DNA from: an uncultured Rhodocyclaceae bacterium
GTDB taxonomy: Bacteria; Pseudomonadota; Gammaproteobacteria; Burkholderiales; Rhodocyclaceae
Assembly: GCA_934271525.1 (NCBI GenBank)
Contig: CAKQRL010000030.1
Coordinates: forward strand, 1-6,241
Reading direction: 5' to 3'
Length of the DNA stretch: 6,241 nucleotides
In this document: one piece after another, positions 6,187 to 6,241 of the stretch
How the letters are laid out: each line of letters starts with the position of its first letter
Position numbering within the stretch: position 1 is the stretch's first letter
Notes under the pieces: model-generated
Told to the model about the DNA's origin: nothing
The model's input: only the letters and a program-made list of their open reading frames with translations
Database searches by the model: none
Made by a program: the position numbers and the translations under genes

Positions 6187-6211
6187 TTTAAAATCCACGG
6201 TTTTAATTTTT
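6175..6211. terminator. Second, stronger hairpin terminator after iorB, possibly bidirectional
   Basis: ACCGTGGATTTT (6175-6186) and AAAATCCACGGT (6190-6201) form a perfect 12-bp stem with a three-T loop, followed on the plus strand by TTTAATTTTT. The flanking bases on the left are not a clean U-tract for the minus strand, but the stem itself is symmetric and could act on a convergent gene beyond the right edge. It backs up the weaker proximal terminator. Confidence 0.75.
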
Positions 6212-6241
6212 AAAACATAGCAATGGCTGATTTTCTTTATT

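Noticed and set aside
1046..6201. CRISPR array made of the CCGTGGA repeats
   Set aside because: Copies are kilobases apart, inverted, and not regularly spaced direct repeats.
6203..6241. Possible 3' end of a convergent minus-strand gene at the right edge (12 sense codons then TAA)
   Set aside because: Too short to judge; a second minus frame is also open there. The bidirectional-looking terminator is compatible with a convergent gene but does not prove one.
6223..6241. ATG at 6223 as the start of a plus-strand gene
   Set aside because: Only six codons are visible and no ribosome site precedes it.
1..6241. Known uptake words (Neisseria GCCGTCTGAA, Haemophilus AAGTGCGGT)
   Set aside because: By eye I found neither exact word; the closest is AAGTGCGAT near 1243, which is not a match.

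Overview
The window holds seven protein-coding genes and a family of short, dispersed, inverted intergenic repeats. I see no rRNA, tRNA, CRISPR array or transposase. Protein sequences point to a proteobacterium, most likely a betaproteobacterium (Burkholderiales/Neisseriales-like). The MnmA has the beta/gamma form with C99 and C196, and the Nudix protein is NudJ-like and sits next to mnmA, as nudJ does in E. coli. Base composition is low to moderate in GC, with strongly AT-rich gaps between genes. A ferredoxin-dependent 2-oxoacid oxidoreductase (IorAB) suggests anaerobic or microaerobic metabolism. The lineage is an inference from remembered family features, not a search result.

Layout from left to right. 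(1) On the minus strand, positions 1 to about 993 are the N-terminal 331 residues of a multi-pass membrane protein that runs off the left edge. Its membrane core resembles GtrII-type (GT-C) glycosyltransferases. (2) A 95-residue small membrane protein lies just upstream of it on the same strand. (3) A compact minus-strand operon reads nudJ, then a secreted protein with a Cys/His/Asp pattern suggestive of a transglutaminase-like fold, then mnmA; the three reading frames overlap by 11 and 8 nt. (4) Divergent from nudJ, on the plus strand, iorA and iorB overlap by 1 nt and encode the two subunits of indolepyruvate:ferredoxin oxidoreductase. Two tandem hairpin terminators follow iorB.

The main feature not explained by the genes is a repeat of about 59 bp. 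It consists of two inverted copies of a 15-16 bp arm (consensus TTTTCCACGGTMAAC on one strand) separated by 27-28 bp with a T-run/A-run centre. Full copies lie directly after mnmA, between nudJ and iorA, and after iorB. A half copy overlaps the stop codon of the small membrane protein. Each copy sits at a transcription-unit border. One copy appears to supply the start codon of nudJ and part of its promoter. The family resembles REPIN/MITE-type palindromes or uptake-sequence terminators, but I do not recognise this exact sequence.

Taken together, the window combines tRNA wobble-base modification (mnmA), a Nudix phosphatase (nudJ), a probable cell-envelope glycosyltransferase and an arylpyruvate-oxidising enzyme. 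It looks like ordinary chromosome, and the repeat family is its least ordinary component.
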